From Streptomyces sp. NBC_00286 (lineage in GTDB: Bacteria; Actinomycetota; Actinomycetes; Streptomycetales; Streptomycetaceae), in the NCBI RefSeq assembly GCF_036173125.1, contig NZ_CP108054.1:3100001-3164000 (forward strand): 64,000 nt of DNA. The letters are read 5' to 3'. Positions 63,612 to 64,000 of the stretch are shown here, one piece after another. Position numbers and translations under genes: made by a program. The notes beneath the pieces are model-generated. The model was not told the origin of the DNA. It worked only from the letters and a program-made list of their open reading frames with translations, and did not search any database. How positions within the stretch are numbered: position 1 is the stretch's first letter; each line of letters begins with the position of its first letter.

Positions 63612-63743
63612 GCCGGGGGCACCCTGTATGAGGTGCCCAAAGACCCCGTGACCAGCGCGTTCGCTGTGTGCGGGGTCTTTGCGTGTGTGGAGTCGTATGT
63701 AGCGCTGAGCGGCTCTGTGTCGGCGTCCGTGGACTATTCGTGA
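63612..63743 (+). repeat. Second copy of the attL flank (relic att site)
   Basis: GCCGGGGGCACCC (the tRNA-Arg 3' end) and the following 119 bp match 44136-44267 with about 90 percent identity by eye. The match includes the AAAGACCCC/GGGGTCTTT terminator and most of the arm site (GTGGACTATTCGTG). It has no integrase gene beside it and abuts the broken trkH. Confidence 0.85.
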
Positions 63744-64000
63744 TACGGGGTTCGCGATGTTGATCGGGCCCACGCGGCCGATCAACATCAAGGCGATGAT
63801 GGTGAGTTGGCCCGTCGCGGGAAGGTCGGCGGTGATGCCGGTGCTCAGGCCGACCGTGCCGAAGGCGGAGACGGCCTCGAGCAGGGCCGCCTCGGCCAGC
63901 ACCGCGGTGACGACGAGGAGTACCAGCGTGCCCGACATGACGAGACCCACGCCCATCAGCGCCACGGCCAGCGCCTGACGCAGCGTCGCTGAGGAGGTCC
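63744..64000 (-). pseudogene. TrkH-family potassium uptake protein, C-terminus replaced
   Basis: The leftward frame enters from beyond the window edge. It has TLRQALAVAL, EAVSAFGTVGLSTGITADLP (the last filter-loop repeat) and ALMLIGRVGPINIA. TrkH proteins continue with a final basic tail after GRVGPIT; here the sequence runs into the relic att copy and reads on to a stop at 63525. About 25-30 native residues are therefore missing. It may still be functional, but the junction is abnormal. Confidence 0.75.

Overview
The window is chromosomal DNA from a Streptomyces: very high GC with G/C-rich third codon positions, GTG/TTG starts, and a gene order matching the core arm of S. coelicolor around the ATP synthase operon (nucS, fatty-acid dehydrogenase, cob(I)alamin adenosyltransferase, chiS-chiR-chiC, atpIBEFHAGDC, glyA, Sua5, prmC, prfA, rpmE, LCP protein, rho, thrB-thrC-hom, lysA, nrtL). 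Species cannot be fixed from the sequence alone.

Region 1 (1-17.1 kb): metabolic and regulatory genes. An F420/flavin oxidoreductase fragment, the mismatch endonuclease NucS, a membrane-anchored ATP-binding protein with a Pro/Thr tail, a STAS protein and 3-hydroxybutyryl-CoA dehydrogenase are followed by a deletion scar that removed the 5' ends of a divergent TetR/membrane-protein pair. Then come the adenosyltransferase, two small membrane proteins, the ChiS/ChiR two-component pair with its GH18 chitinase, two IPT/TIG-repeat proteins and a secreted beta-helix protein.

Region 2 (17.2-25.2 kb): the complete F1Fo-ATP synthase operon, transcribed leftward in the order atpI-B-E-F-H-A-G-D-C, with short overlaps between several genes and a strong hairpin between atpD and atpC.

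Region 3 (25.4-43.9 kb): a leftward block for cell-envelope glycan priming, serine hydroxymethyltransferase, a low-molecular-weight phosphatase homologue with Ser in place of the nucleophilic Cys, tRNA threonylcarbamoylation, release-factor methylation, RF1, L31, an LCP ligase, Rho, threonine synthesis, lysine synthesis, NrtL and a receiver-domain protein. GC-rich REP-like palindromes sit in several gaps; one lies inside the first codons of prmC. The phosphatase gene has tandem decayed copies of its own 3' end downstream.

Region 4 (44.1-58.7 kb): a 14.6-kb pSAM2-type actinomycete integrative and conjugative element (AICE) inserted in a tRNA-Arg(CCG) gene, bounded by 43-bp direct repeats (attL 44103-44145, attR 58680-58722). 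It carries int, xis, repSA, a small C5-type DNA methyltransferase, a run of small Cys-rich and membrane (spread) proteins, an FtsK-like TraSA, a Pra/SCO3933-like protein, a divergent GntR (KorSA-like) regulator with palindromic operators, an XRE regulator and a Nudix protein (Pif-like). At the attR end, after an ORF-free strongly palindromic stretch, sits a low-GC cargo gene for a Sll1717-type P-loop ATPase plus a conserved unknown protein. This is the best candidate here for an undescribed (possibly defence) system.

Region 5 (58.7-64 kb): a graveyard of broken genes (frameshifted SWIM zinc-finger gene, PIN-toxin relic, truncated trkH) with two intact genes of uncertain role. A 132-bp near-copy of the attL flank at 63612-63743 abuts the broken trkH gene, suggesting that an older element used the same tRNA site and decayed.
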